Shown here piece by piece: positions 17,786-26,528 of a stretch of DNA of 64,000 bases (positions within the stretch are counted from its first letter, which is position 1; the number at the start of each line of letters is the position of its first letter). The notes beneath the pieces were generated by a model. That model was given only the letters and a program-made list of their open reading frames with translations, was not told the origin of the DNA and searched no databases. The DNA comes from Chlamydiota bacterium (GTDB lineage: Bacteria > Auribacterota > Tritonobacteria > UBA1439), in NCBI GenBank assembly GCA_012729785.1, contig JAAYCL010000008.1:6609-70608 (forward strand), read 5' to 3'. The position numbers and the translations under genes were made by a program.

Positions 17786-18690
17786 CGGAGGGCGGTCTCC
17801 TCCTCGCGAAGGCCTCCCCTCTCCTCCTCCGGGAGATCGTCGGGAGGCGGGGGCTCCTCCTCGGGGAGCTCGAGGAGGAAGAGCGCCGCGTCCTCCATCT
17901 TCACCTTCTCGGCGGGCGGTTCGATCAAGAAGATCGGCACCAGCACCTCGAGCGAGAGGTTCAGGCACGCATAGACCGAGAGGCGCTTCCCCAACTTCCC
18001 GCGGTCGTCGATCACGTCGAGGCAGCGGGCGCCGTCCGCGGCGCCGGCGGCGATGAAGAGGTGCTTGTACTCCTCCCCCCGCTCGAGGAACGCGGCGGTC
18101 TGCTCGATACCCGCGCCGATGAGGCGCTCGCTGCCGCGGGCCGGGGCGAGCTCGGTCTTGCGGCTCCCGACGGCCATCTTGAGCAGCAGCCCCTTGGCGT
18201 GCGGCACCGCCCCGGTCCGCCGCGTCTCGAGCACGCTGCCGACCGTGAGCGGGGGGGCCTTCTTCGCCAGATCCCGGAGGAACGCCGCCACCTCCTTCTG
18301 CGACGAGAGGAAGACGATGCCCGCGACCTTGTACGGCCCCTCGGGGGTGTTCCTCCCGTAGATGTGCCCGGTGAGTTTCAGGGTGCTGCCGCTCTGCCGG
18401 AGATCGCGGAAGATGTGTTCCGGTTTCAGCTTGATCCACTTGCTGTCGCCGCCGAAGAGCGGGACGAAGGGGATGATCAGGTCCGCCTTGTCCCCCTCGG
18501 CGCCGAAGGTGACGGTGAGCTTCTCGGTGAGCGGGGCGGGGCGGGCGGGCGTGCTCCTGCCGCCGAGGAACGCCTCGATCTTCTCGAAGCCGAAGAAGAG
18601 GAGCGCCCCCGCGCTGTAGAAGGCGTAGAGGAACGGCTTCCGCGCCCAGCGGTACCACTCGACCGCCGGCCTCTTCTTCCGCGCACTCAT
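17782..18690 (-). CDS. Membrane-anchored protein of unknown function coupled to a response regulator
   Basis: 302 residues. A basic N-terminus is followed by one hydrophobic segment (FLYAFYSAGALLFFGF, about 20-35), then a mixed alpha/beta region of some 220 residues and a very acidic proline-rich tail (PEEEPPPPDDLPEEE). No family is recognised. The stop overlaps the response regulator start and a 67-residue gene precedes it, so all three are likely co-transcribed. The soluble part presumably faces the cytoplasm. Confidence 0.7.
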   Translation of the reverse strand: MSARKKRPAVEWYRWARKPFLYAFYSAGALLFFGFEKIEAFLGGRSTPARPAPLTEKLTVTFGAEGDKADLIIPFVPLFGGDSKWIKLKPEHIFRDLRQSGSTLKLTGHIYGRNTPEGPYKVAGIVFLSSQKEVAAFLRDLAKKAPPLTVGSVLETRRTGAVPHAKGLLLKMAVGSRKTELAPARGSERLIGAGIEQTAAFLERGEEYKHLFIAAGAADGARCLDVIDDRGKLGKRLSVYACLNLSLEVLVPIFLIEPPAEKVKMEDAALFLLELPEEEPPPPDDLPEEERGGLREEETALR

Positions 18691-18715
18691 CGTTCGCCCC
18701 CCGCCGGAACCGCCG

Positions 18716-18919
18716 CTAGTCGTTGACGACGCTGAACCCGAAGTAGTGCACCGTGAGGTCCCGGCTGTCGCTGAACGCGGCGGCGAGCCGTTTCTGGAGG
18801 TAGTCGAGCACCTCCTTACGCCGCCGCTGTACGTCGAAGTCGCGCGTGCGCTCGTCCACGCCCTCCAGCGGAAGGTCCGCCTTGAAACTCACCTCGGAGT
18901 AGATCCGCAACATCGCCAT
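18716..18919 (-). CDS. Small conserved-looking protein of unknown function
   Basis: 67 residues from the ATG at 18919, which has GGAGG about 7 bases upstream; a GTG at 18922 and an ATG at 18913 are alternatives. The sequence (LRIYSEVSFKADLPLEGVDERTRDFDVQRRRKEVLDYL in part) predicts a short beta strand followed by helices, with no export signal. It lies between hppA and the response-regulator pair, 30 bases from hppA, in the same direction. No family is recognised. Confidence 0.6.
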   Translation of the reverse strand: MAMLRIYSEVSFKADLPLEGVDERTRDFDVQRRRKEVLDYLQKRLAAAFSDSRDLTVHYFGFSVVND

Positions 18920-18949
18920 CACGCCCCTCCTCTCCCCCTCTCGCGCCGC

Positions 18950-21259
18950 TCACATCCTCCCCATGTGCAGGAAGGCGCTGATCTGGGGGCCGAACTTCAC
19001 GATGAGCCCCGCCACCACGACGCTCACCATGCTCATCAGCTTGATGAGGATGTTGAGCGAGGGACCGGCAGTGTCCTTGAACGGGTCGCCGACGGTGTCG
19101 CCCACGACCCCGGCCTTGTGGGCGGCCGAGCCTTTGCCGCCGTGGTGCCCCTGCTCGATATGCTTCTTCGCGTTGTCCCATGCGCCGCCCGAGTTGGCGA
19201 GCATGACCGCCAAAACGAATCCGGTCGCCGTGGCCCCCGCGAGGAACCCCATCACGCCCGCGACGCCCAGCACGAGCCCCACCAGGATCGGGACGACGAT
19301 CGCGCTGATGGAGGGGAGCATCATCTCCCGCTGCGCCCCCTTCGTGGAGATCGCGACGCAGGAGGCGTAGTCGGGCACCGCCTTCCCCTCCAGCAGCCCC
19401 TTGATCTCCTTGAACTGGCGCCGGACCTCCTCAACCATCCGCCGTGCGGCGCGCCCGACCGCCAGCATCGAGAGCGCGCAGAAGACGAAGACCATCATCG
19501 CGCCGAGGAAGAGGCCGACGAGCACCTTGGGGTTCAGGAGCGTGACCTCGTACTGGGCCATGAAGAAGTCGAGGTTCGCCTTCTGGATTGTCGCGGCGTC
19601 GAACGCCTTCGTGCCGATCCGGGCGAGCCCGTCGGCGCTCGTGGAGGCGACGCGGACGAGGCCGATGCGCACCTCCTCGATGTAGGCCGCCAGGAGGGCG
19701 AGCGCGGTGAGCGCCGCGGAACCGATCGCGTACCCTTTGCCGGTCGCGGCGGTCGTGTTGCCGAGCGAATCGAGCGCGTCGGTTCTTTCGCGCACGCCCG
19801 GTTCGAGCCCGCTCATCTCGGCGTTGCCGCCCGCGTTGTCCGCGATCGGACCGTAGGCGTCGGTCGCGAGGGTGATCCCGAGGGTCGAGAGCATCCCCAC
19901 GGCGGCGAGCCCCACGCCGTAGAGCCCGTGCTCGGGGTTCGTGAAACCGCCGGCGAAGCCGTAGGCCAGGATGGTCGCCACGCCGATCGTGACCACCCCG
20001 GGCCAGGTGGAGAGCATCCCCACCGACATCCCCTCGATGATGACCGTGGCGGATCCGGTGAGCGACTGCGATGCGACCTGCCGGGTCGGGGGGTAGTCCT
20101 GCGAGGTGTAGTACTCCGTCGCCTTGCCGATGATCCATCCCGCGCAGAGCCCGGCGACGATCGAGCCGAAGAGGCCGAAGTGCCCCGGCAGCATCCACGG
20201 GACGAGGAAGAACGACACCGCGCAAATCCCGACGATGCTCAGGTTCACCCCGCGGGCGAGCGCCTTGAGCAGCTCCTTCTGCGTCGCCGTCTCCCCGCTC
20301 CGGACGAAGAAGATCCCGACGATAGAGAGGAAGACGCCGATCCCGGCGATCATCATCGGCAGGAGGACCGACCTGAGCATCAGGACGGAATTGCCGGAGA
20401 ACGCCGCGACGCCGAGGGCGGCCGTGGCGAGGATGGAGCCGCAGTAGGATTCGTACAGATCCGCCCCCATCCCCGCGACATCCCCGACGTTGTCGCCCAC
20501 ATTGTCGGCGATGGAGGCGGGATTGCGGGGGTCATCCTCGGGGATCTCCGCCTCGATCTTGCCCACCAGGTCGGCGCCGACGTCCGCCGCCTTCGTGAAT
20601 ATACCGCCCCCGACGCGCGCGAAGAGCGCCTGGGTGCTCGCCCCCATCCCGAAGCAGAGCATCGTGACCGTGGTCTCGACGAGGCCGAGGCCGACGATGC
20701 TGTTGAGCAGGTAGAACCAGATACAGATGTCCAGGAGCCCGAGGCCGACGCAGACCAGCCCCATCACGGCGCCGCTCCGGAAGGCGATCTGGAGGGCGCT
20801 GTTGAGGGAGCTGCGGGCGGCGTGCGCGGTGCGGGCGCTCGCGTGGGTCGCGGTCTTCATCCCGATGAACCCGCAGAGGCCGGAGAAGAACCCGCCGGTG
20901 AGGAAGGCGAACGGGACCCATTTCGACTGGACCTGCAGCACGAAGGCGAGGAAGGCGAAGAAGAGCCCTGCGACGACGAAACACCAGAAGACGACCTTGT
21001 ACTGCTGCCGCAGGTAGGCGCGGGCGCCGGTGCGCACGTACGAGGCGATCTCCTTCATCCGATCGGTGCCCTCGGATGCGCGGATCATGGAGCGGTAGAA
21101 GAATCCCGCGACGACGAGCGCGGCGACGGAGGCGATCGGGGCGATGAGCCAGGAGAGGGGGAGCGGCGCCGTCTCCGCGACCGCCTCCGGCAGGGCCGAT
21201 GCCGCGCGCGCCCCGAGCCCCGCCGCCAGCGCACACAGACGCACGATGCTGTTCTTCAC
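18950..21259 (-). CDS. hppA: Membrane-bound ion-pumping pyrophosphatase
   Basis: 769 residues with about sixteen membrane segments. It hydrolyses pyrophosphate and pumps protons or sodium ions out across the membrane. The acidic substrate loops are intact: DVGADLVGKIEAEIPEDDPRNPA, DNVGDNVGDVAG, and near the end DTVGDPFKDTAGPSLN. The motif GNTTAATGKG carries alanine where potassium-independent enzymes have lysine, which points to the potassium-dependent subfamily; whether the pumped ion is sodium or proton cannot be decided by eye. The GTG start at 21259 has AAGGAGGT 5 bases upstream, and a good promoter lies at 21296-21324. Confidence 0.95.
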   Translation of the reverse strand: MKNSIVRLCALAAGLGARAASALPEAVAETAPLPLSWLIAPIASVAALVVAGFFYRSMIRASEGTDRMKEIASYVRTGARAYLRQQYKVVFWCFVVAGLFFAFLAFVLQVQSKWVPFAFLTGGFFSGLCGFIGMKTATHASARTAHAARSSLNSALQIAFRSGAVMGLVCVGLGLLDICIWFYLLNSIVGLGLVETTVTMLCFGMGASTQALFARVGGGIFTKAADVGADLVGKIEAEIPEDDPRNPASIADNVGDNVGDVAGMGADLYESYCGSILATAALGVAAFSGNSVLMLRSVLLPMMIAGIGVFLSIVGIFFVRSGETATQKELLKALARGVNLSIVGICAVSFFLVPWMLPGHFGLFGSIVAGLCAGWIIGKATEYYTSQDYPPTRQVASQSLTGSATVIIEGMSVGMLSTWPGVVTIGVATILAYGFAGGFTNPEHGLYGVGLAAVGMLSTLGITLATDAYGPIADNAGGNAEMSGLEPGVRERTDALDSLGNTTAATGKGYAIGSAALTALALLAAYIEEVRIGLVRVASTSADGLARIGTKAFDAATIQKANLDFFMAQYEVTLLNPKVLVGLFLGAMMVFVFCALSMLAVGRAARRMVEEVRRQFKEIKGLLEGKAVPDYASCVAISTKGAQREMMLPSISAIVVPILVGLVLGVAGVMGFLAGATATGFVLAVMLANSGGAWDNAKKHIEQGHHGGKGSAAHKAGVVGDTVGDPFKDTAGPSLNILIKLMSMVSVVVAGLIVKFGPQISAFLHMGRM

Positions 21260-21295
21260 GTATGACCTCCTTCTAAATGATCACACCCGGGGTGA

Positions 21296-21324
21296 ATATT
21301 GCCGCTCGCCCACCCGGTTGTCAA
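21296..21324 (-). promoter_or_regulatory. Sigma-70 promoter for hppA
   Basis: On the minus strand a perfect TTGACA (21319-21324), a 17-base spacer, and CAATAT (21296-21301). The leader to the GTG at 21259 would be about 30 nt and contains the AAGGAGGT ribosome binding site. Confidence 0.65.
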
Positions 21325-21359
21325 TCGCATTCTGATCCCCCGCCTCCCCGGGCCGGCGG

Positions 21360-23786
21360 TCAGGGACCGTCCATCAGCCGTTTCACCAGGCGGACGATCT
21401 CGCCGGCGTTCCGCGCGTAGCCGTCCGCGCCTATCTTGCGCGCGTAGGCGGGGGTGACGACCGCCCCCCCCACCATCACCTTCTGGGCCATCCCCCTGCG
21501 TTTGAGCTCGGCGATGACCGTCTCCATCTGCCGCATCGTGGTGGTCATCAGGGCGGAGAGCCCGACGAGTTGGGCCCCGGTCGCCGCCGCCTGCTCCGCG
21601 ATCAGCTCGGCCGGCACGTTCCGGCCGAGGTCCGTGACCTCGTAGCCGTAGTTCTCGAGGACGGTGCAGCAGATGTTCTTGCCGATGTCGTGGACATCCC
21701 CCAGGACCGTGGCCATCAGGATCCTGCCCCGCGACGGCATCCGCTCCCCCTTCATCTCGCGCTTCAGGCGCGCGAAGGCGGCCTGGACGGTCTCCGCGGC
21801 GAGGATCATCTGCGGCAGGAAGATCTCGCGGCGTTCGAAGCGCGCCCCGACCTCCTCGAGCGCGGGGGCCAGCATCGCCACGTTGATCTCGAGGGGCGGG
21901 ATCCCCATCGAGAGCGCCGCCTCGAGGGGCGGGATGACCCCGTCCCGGTCGCCGGCGAGGATAGCGGCGAGGAGCCGCTCGCGCACCCGCGCGGCGTCCT
22001 TTGCGGGCTCCTCGGGCGCGGAGGGCGCGGCCGGCCCGGCGGCGCGCGCGCCGGCGATGAAGTCGCGCGCGCCGGGATCCTTCCCGGCGAGCACGCGCGC
22101 GGCGCCCAGGACGCGCATCACGAGCCCGTCCGCGGGGTTGCAGATGACCGCGTCGAGGCCCGCCTCCACCGCCATCGCGAGGAACGCCGCGTTCAGGCTG
22201 CTCCGCCCGGGGAGGCCGTGGGAGACGTTGCTGAGGCCCATCACCGTCTGCCAGCCGCGGGCCTTCAGCATCCGCAACGTCTCCAGCGTCACCGCGGGCT
22301 GCGCCTGCGAGGCCGCGGCGGCCATCACGAGCGGATCGACCAGGATATCCTCGCGCCGCAGCCCCGCCCTGACCGCGCTCGCCGCCACCTCCTCGGCGAG
22401 CGCGACCCTCCGCGCGGCGGTCTCCGGGATCCCCTTCCCCGAGAGCGGCAGCACGATGATCGCCGCTCCGTGGAGGCGGGCGAGGGCGAGCAGTCTCGGC
22501 ATCGACCCCCCGTCCGCGGTGATTGAGTTGACCAGCGCGCGCCCCTCCACCTCCCGCAGCCCCGCCTCGAGCGCCTCGGGGCTGCTCGAGTCGATGACGA
22601 GGGGGGCGTCGACGCAACGCTGCACGACGCGCGCCGCGCGCGCCATCAGCTCCGTCTCCGAAACCGCGCCCACGCCGAGCGTCTCGCCGTGGGCGCCGGC
22701 GTTCAGATCCAGCAGCTGCGCCCCCTCCCGGACCTGGGCGGTCGCCGCGTCGCGCACCGGGGCCGTATCGCCGCGGATGAAGAGGCGCGCCATCTCCGCC
22801 TGGACGCTCAGGTTGATCCGCTCGCCGATGACGAGCGGTCCGCGGGAGGGATCGAGCGATACCGCCCGCACGCGGCTGCACAGCCGGAGGCGGTCCGGCA
22901 CCGCGCGCCGCGCCGGCCTCCTCCGCCCGAGCGCCGCGGCCATCGCCTTGATGTGCGCGGGGGTCGTCCCGCAGCACCCCCCGATCAGGTTCGCGCCTGC
23001 GGCCGCGAACCGATCGGCGAACGCCGCCATCTCGGCGGGGCTCTTCCGGAAGACGGTTTTGCCGTCGACGAGCTCGGGGAGCCCCGCGTTGGGGAGCACG
23101 GAGAGGCACGCCGGGGCGACGCCCGCCATCGCCTCCAGGAGCGGGAGCATCTCCTCCGGCCCCAGGCTGCAGTTCACCCCGACCGCGGCGGCGCCGGAGG
23201 CGGCGAGCACGATGGCCGCGACGTCGGGCGGGGTCCCCGAGAAGGTCCTCCCGTCCTCGCCGAAGGTCGCGTGGGCGACCACCGGGATGTCGGAGACCTC
23301 GCGCGCGGCGACCAGCGCCGCTTTCGCCTCGCGGATATCCGAGAAGGTCTCGAGGAAGAGGGCATCCGCCCCCGCGCGCGCGAGCGCGCGCATCTGCTCG
23401 CGGAACGTTTCGACCGCCTCGTCGAACGTCAGCGCGCCCAACGGGGCGAGCTGCGCCCCGAGCGGGCCTACCGAGCCGGCCACGTAGGCCCTGCCGCCGG
23501 CCGCCTTCCGTGCCAGGCGCACCGCCTCGCGGTTGATGCGCTCGACATCCGCCTCCAGACCGTAGTCGGCGAGCTTGCGGCGGTTGGCGCCGAAGCTGTT
23601 CGTCTCGATCACCTCGGCCCCCGCGTCGAGGTACCGCGTGTGGATGTCGACGACGAGGGCCGGGCGGCCGAGGATGGCCTCCTCCGGGCAGCCGCCGTCG
23701 GGGAGCCCCCCCTCCTGGAGCATCGTCCCCATCGCCCCGTCGACAAGGAGCACGCGCTCCCGCATCGCGTCCAGAAACGGTTTCAT
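21360..23786 (-). CDS. metH: Cobalamin-dependent methionine synthase, without activation domain
   Basis: 808 residues. Residues 1-290 are the homocysteine-binding barrel with zinc cysteines in GVNCSLGP and GGCCGTTP. Residues 310-570 are the methyltetrahydrofolate-binding domain (VIGERINLS, LDLNAGAHGE). Residues 590-808 are the cobalamin cap and Rossmann domains with the cobalt-ligand motif DVHDIGKN. It transfers methyl from methyl-THF to homocysteine. The AdoMet-binding activation domain found at the C-terminus of E. coli MetH is absent; a separate gene at 23936-24571 encodes it. An intergenic repeat lies between the two. Confidence 0.93.
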   Translation of the reverse strand: MKPFLDAMRERVLLVDGAMGTMLQEGGLPDGGCPEEAILGRPALVVDIHTRYLDAGAEVIETNSFGANRRKLADYGLEADVERINREAVRLARKAAGGRAYVAGSVGPLGAQLAPLGALTFDEAVETFREQMRALARAGADALFLETFSDIREAKAALVAAREVSDIPVVAHATFGEDGRTFSGTPPDVAAIVLAASGAAAVGVNCSLGPEEMLPLLEAMAGVAPACLSVLPNAGLPELVDGKTVFRKSPAEMAAFADRFAAAGANLIGGCCGTTPAHIKAMAAALGRRRPARRAVPDRLRLCSRVRAVSLDPSRGPLVIGERINLSVQAEMARLFIRGDTAPVRDAATAQVREGAQLLDLNAGAHGETLGVGAVSETELMARAARVVQRCVDAPLVIDSSSPEALEAGLREVEGRALVNSITADGGSMPRLLALARLHGAAIIVLPLSGKGIPETAARRVALAEEVAASAVRAGLRREDILVDPLVMAAAASQAQPAVTLETLRMLKARGWQTVMGLSNVSHGLPGRSSLNAAFLAMAVEAGLDAVICNPADGLVMRVLGAARVLAGKDPGARDFIAGARAAGPAAPSAPEEPAKDAARVRERLLAAILAGDRDGVIPPLEAALSMGIPPLEINVAMLAPALEEVGARFERREIFLPQMILAAETVQAAFARLKREMKGERMPSRGRILMATVLGDVHDIGKNICCTVLENYGYEVTDLGRNVPAELIAEQAAATGAQLVGLSALMTTTMRQMETVIAELKRRGMAQKVMVGGAVVTPAYARKIGADGYARNAGEIVRLVKRLMDGP

Positions 23787-23833
23787 GATGTATGTCGCGG
23801 ATCACCGCGGATCAGAACGAAGAGAAAATCTTG

Positions 23834-23923
23834 CCGCGGATTGACACGGATGAACATGGATCGATTCTGTCTTGTGACCTCCGGATAGTGTCGTTACCCG
23901 TGTCTATCCGCACACATCCGTGG
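23834..23923. repeat. CGGAT-rich imperfect inverted repeat, copy 1
   Basis: The left arm (23834-23861) has CGGAT units spaced about 10-11 bases apart, such as CCGCGGATTGACACGGATG. The right arm (23896-23923) is its approximate inverted copy (GTGTCTATCCGCACACATCC). A relative lies at 62491-62568; both also contain GATTCTG just inside the left arm. It fills the gap between the activation-domain gene and metH. Similar ATCCGTG-type elements are known as scattered intergenic repeats in other genomes; the function here is unknown. Confidence 0.65.
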
Positions 23924-23935
23924 CACGAGATATCT

Positions 23936-24571
23936 CTATCCCCCGCCGCGCGGCACCCAGCCCACGACCGCCGTCACCGACTTCTCCGGGACCAAAATGC
24001 ACCCCCGGCCCGCCGAGATCCCGATCCGCTCCGCCCCGAGCGCCGCCAGCACCCCCGGCTGCGCATCGAGCGCCCAATCGCCGTAGCCGGGACTGAACCG
24101 CCGGGTGAGCTCAAACCCCTCCTTCGCCGCCTCCCGCCCCAGCGAAGCCGCCGCGGCCTCCACGACCGCCTCGACCGCCTCCGAGCCGTAGGCGTCGAGG
24201 ATCATCGCCTCGGTCATCCTCTTCTCTCGCATCAGGCGCTCCGCGGCGGACGTGAGTGCCGCACCGACGGTCGCCCCGATGAACGTCGCGCAGCTGCAGG
24301 GGGCGAGCAGCTCCGCCACCCGGGCGCTCCGGATGGCGAACGGCGTCTCCTTGAATTCGACGACCCCGCCGGCGTTGCGCCTGATACGGAACGTCGCCCG
24401 CACCGCGGCGGGGGCGGCGAGCGCTTCCCCCTCCCCGATGCCCCGGGCGACCAGCGCCGCGAGCGCCGGCGCCCCCCGCGCGGCGGAGGGCCCCATCCCC
24501 ATCCGCCGCAGAACGGCCTCCGCCGCGACCGCCGTTCCGATCTCCCGGAAGACGCCGTCGGAGGAACTCAT
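23936..24571 (-). CDS. Stand-alone methionine synthase activation domain protein
   Basis: 211 residues. The C-terminal half carries the hallmark of the MetH activation domain: RRFSPGYGDWALDAQPG followed by an IGISAGRGCILVPEKSVTAVVGW segment. In the one-piece enzyme this domain binds AdoMet and supports reductive remethylation of oxidised cobalamin. Here it would act in trans on the MetH encoded just downstream. The ATG overlaps the uppP stop by 4 bases. Related stand-alone proteins also occur with corrinoid methyltransferases, so another partner is possible. Confidence 0.85.
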   Translation of the reverse strand: MSSSDGVFREIGTAVAAEAVLRRMGMGPSAARGAPALAALVARGIGEGEALAAPAAVRATFRIRRNAGGVVEFKETPFAIRSARVAELLAPCSCATFIGATVGAALTSAAERLMREKRMTEAMILDAYGSEAVEAVVEAAAASLGREAAKEGFELTRRFSPGYGDWALDAQPGVLAALGAERIGISAGRGCILVPEKSVTAVVGWVPRGGG

Positions 24572-25332
24572 CCCCAGAGCGCCCAGGCCACGCCGAGCGC
24601 GATGCAGTAGCAGCCGAACCAGGCGATCCCGCCCCTCTCGACCGCGCCGTTGAGGACCCTGATCGCCACAAGACCGCTCGCGCAGGAGACCGCCGCGGAG
24701 GCGGCGAGCGCCGCGACGCCGAAATTCTCCGCCGCGGATCCGATCTCGGGCAGGTGCATGAGGGCGGCGCCCAGCATCGCGGGGGCGGCCATCATGAACG
24801 CAAACTCCACCGCCCGCCGCCGCCCGACCCCGGCGAGAAGGCCCGCCCCCACGGTCATGCCCGATCTCGAGATGCCGGGGGGAAGGGCGAGGGCCTGCGC
24901 GCACCCGATGAGGAGCGCCCTCCCCCACCCGATCTCCGCGTCTGCCGGACGGGCGCGCCCCGCGGCGACGAGGAAGACGCCGCCCGCGACGAGCCCCGCC
25001 GCGGCCATCCGCGGGTCGTGGAAACGCGCCTCCAGCCACCCGCGAGCGAGCACCCCCACCGCCGCGGCGGGGAGCGTGGCGACGAGGAGGAGGCCGAGGT
25101 CCCGCCGCGCGCGGGGCTCGGCGGGGTGGAGCAGGATGCGTCTCCATGCCGCGCGATAGAAGACAACCGCCGCGGCGAGCGTCCCCAGATGGAGCACCAG
25201 CTCGAGGGCGACCCCCTCGGACCGCACGCCGAGCAGGCGCTCGGCGAGCACCAGATGCGCCGTGCTCGACACCGGGAGCCACTCGGTGGCCCCCTGCACG
25301 ATCCCGATCACGACGGCCTGCGGTATGGTCAT
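24568..25332 (-). CDS. uppP: Undecaprenyl-diphosphatase (BacA family)
   Basis: 254 residues with about eight membrane segments. UppP removes a phosphate from undecaprenyl diphosphate, recycling the lipid carrier for peptidoglycan and other envelope polymers, and gives bacitracin resistance. The two family motifs are present: GATEWLPVSSTAHL at residues 14-27, with the catalytic Glu17, and GISRSGMT near 155. It sits between the epimerase gene upstream and the MetH activation-domain gene, whose start overlaps its stop. Confidence 0.93.
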   Translation of the reverse strand: MTIPQAVVIGIVQGATEWLPVSSTAHLVLAERLLGVRSEGVALELVLHLGTLAAAVVFYRAAWRRILLHPAEPRARRDLGLLLVATLPAAAVGVLARGWLEARFHDPRMAAAGLVAGGVFLVAAGRARPADAEIGWGRALLIGCAQALALPPGISRSGMTVGAGLLAGVGRRRAVEFAFMMAAPAMLGAALMHLPEIGSAAENFGVAALAASAAVSCASGLVAIRVLNGAVERGGIAWFGCYCIALGVAWALWG

Positions 25333-25363
25333 AAGGCTGCCGCTCGTGCGCGCGGAGGGGCGT

Positions 25364-26314
25364 TCACGGATTGACGCGCCGATACCAGTCGACGAACCGC
25401 TGCACCCCCTCCTCGACCCGGACGCGGGGACTGTAGCCGAGGAGCTCGCCCGCCTTGCGGATATCCGCGCAGGTCACCGGGACGTCCCCCGGCTGATCGG
25501 GGAGCGATTTCACGACCGCCTTTTTCCCGACGGCGCGCTCGATCGCCGCGATGAGCGCCCTGAGCTCCACGGTCCTCGACTCGCCGAGGTTGATGACCTC
25601 GAACGGGAACGGAGTGTCGACGGCCCGCACCAGGCCGTCCAGGATGTCGTCGACGTAGGTGTAGTCGCGGCGGCTTGTCCCGTCGCCGTAGACCTCGATC
25701 GGTTCCCCGCGCAGTATCCTGCGCGTGAAACGGTGGATCGCCATCTCCGGCCGCTGCCGGGGCCCGTAGACAGTGAAGAATCGGAGGCAGGTGGCGCTGA
25801 GGCCGTGGAGGTGGTGCCAGACGTGGCAGAGGAGCTCGCAGGCCCTCTTGGTGGCCGCGTACGGGGAGATGGGGCGGTCGGCGCAGTCGTGTTCCGAGAA
25901 CGGCACCTCGCTGCGCGCCCCGTAGACCGAAGAGGAGGAGCCGAAGACGAAGCGCCCCACCGCGTGCTCGCGCGCGAACTCGAGAAGGTTGAGCGTGCCG
26001 CAGCAGTTCACCTCCTCGTAGAGGAGGGGGTTTTTGAGGGAGGCGCGCACCCCCGCGCGGGCGGCCAGGTGGACAATCACCTTGAACCTGTGGCGCGCGG
26101 CGATGCCGCGGAGGACCTTCCTGTCCCTGATGTCTCCCTCGACGAGCGCGTACGACGGGTTCTTGAGGGCCGAAGCGATATTCTCCCGCTTCACGGCGGG
26201 ATCGTACGAGTCGTTGAAGTCGTCGAGGCAGACCACCTCGTCGCCGCGCTCGAGCAGCCGGTCGACCAGATGAGACCCGATGAACCCCGCACCGCCGGTG
26301 ACGAGGACCTTCAT
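25364..26314 (-). CDS. NAD-dependent sugar-nucleotide epimerase (UDP-glucuronate 4-epimerase-like)
   Basis: 316 residues of the extended short-chain dehydrogenase type. The NAD site is GGAGFIGSHL at residues 7-16. The catalytic residues are in SSSSVYG (Ser) and YAATKRA (Tyr, Lys). RFFTVYGPRQRPEMA is close to the signature of UDP-glucuronate 4-epimerases such as CapI, although UDP-glucose 4-epimerase and dTDP-glucose dehydratase relatives cannot be excluded. It would supply a sugar for surface polysaccharide, in keeping with uppP directly downstream. A possible extended -10 (TGGTACCAT) lies near 26420. Confidence 0.88.
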   Translation of the reverse strand: MKVLVTGGAGFIGSHLVDRLLERGDEVVCLDDFNDSYDPAVKRENIASALKNPSYALVEGDIRDRKVLRGIAARHRFKVIVHLAARAGVRASLKNPLLYEEVNCCGTLNLLEFAREHAVGRFVFGSSSSVYGARSEVPFSEHDCADRPISPYAATKRACELLCHVWHHLHGLSATCLRFFTVYGPRQRPEMAIHRFTRRILRGEPIEVYGDGTSRRDYTYVDDILDGLVRAVDTPFPFEVINLGESRTVELRALIAAIERAVGKKAVVKSLPDQPGDVPVTCADIRKAGELLGYSPRVRVEEGVQRFVDWYRRVNP

Positions 26315-26513
26315 AACGGCACACCCCCGCCCGCCCCGCCGATCCGCGGGGCGAAGCTCCCTTCCCGGATCCTGAAGCCGGGCCCCGAACCTGCGCCCGG
26401 GGCCGGCGACGGCAGGTATGGTACCACAGTGCCGTCCAGGCGCGCAACGAAAGGCGCCGCCGCGGCGCGGTTCAGGCGGGCCGCGTCCGCCGCTGTACCC
26501 ACGCCCGCCCCCG

Positions 26514-26522
26514 TGCTATACT
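26514..26522 (+). promoter_or_regulatory. Extended -10 element directly before the thioesterase start (likely leaderless)
   Basis: TGCTATACT ends 6 bases before the ATG at 26529, so transcription would begin at or next to the A of the start codon. No Shine-Dalgarno sequence lies in between. The same nonamer is used upstream of the lipoprotein gene at 6313-6321. Confidence 0.55.
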
Positions 26523-26528
26523 GCCTGT

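Noticed and set aside
18746-21265. An 839-codon plus-strand frame opposite hppA
   Set aside because: His/Asp/Arg-rich shadow of a membrane protein gene; no start context or known domain.
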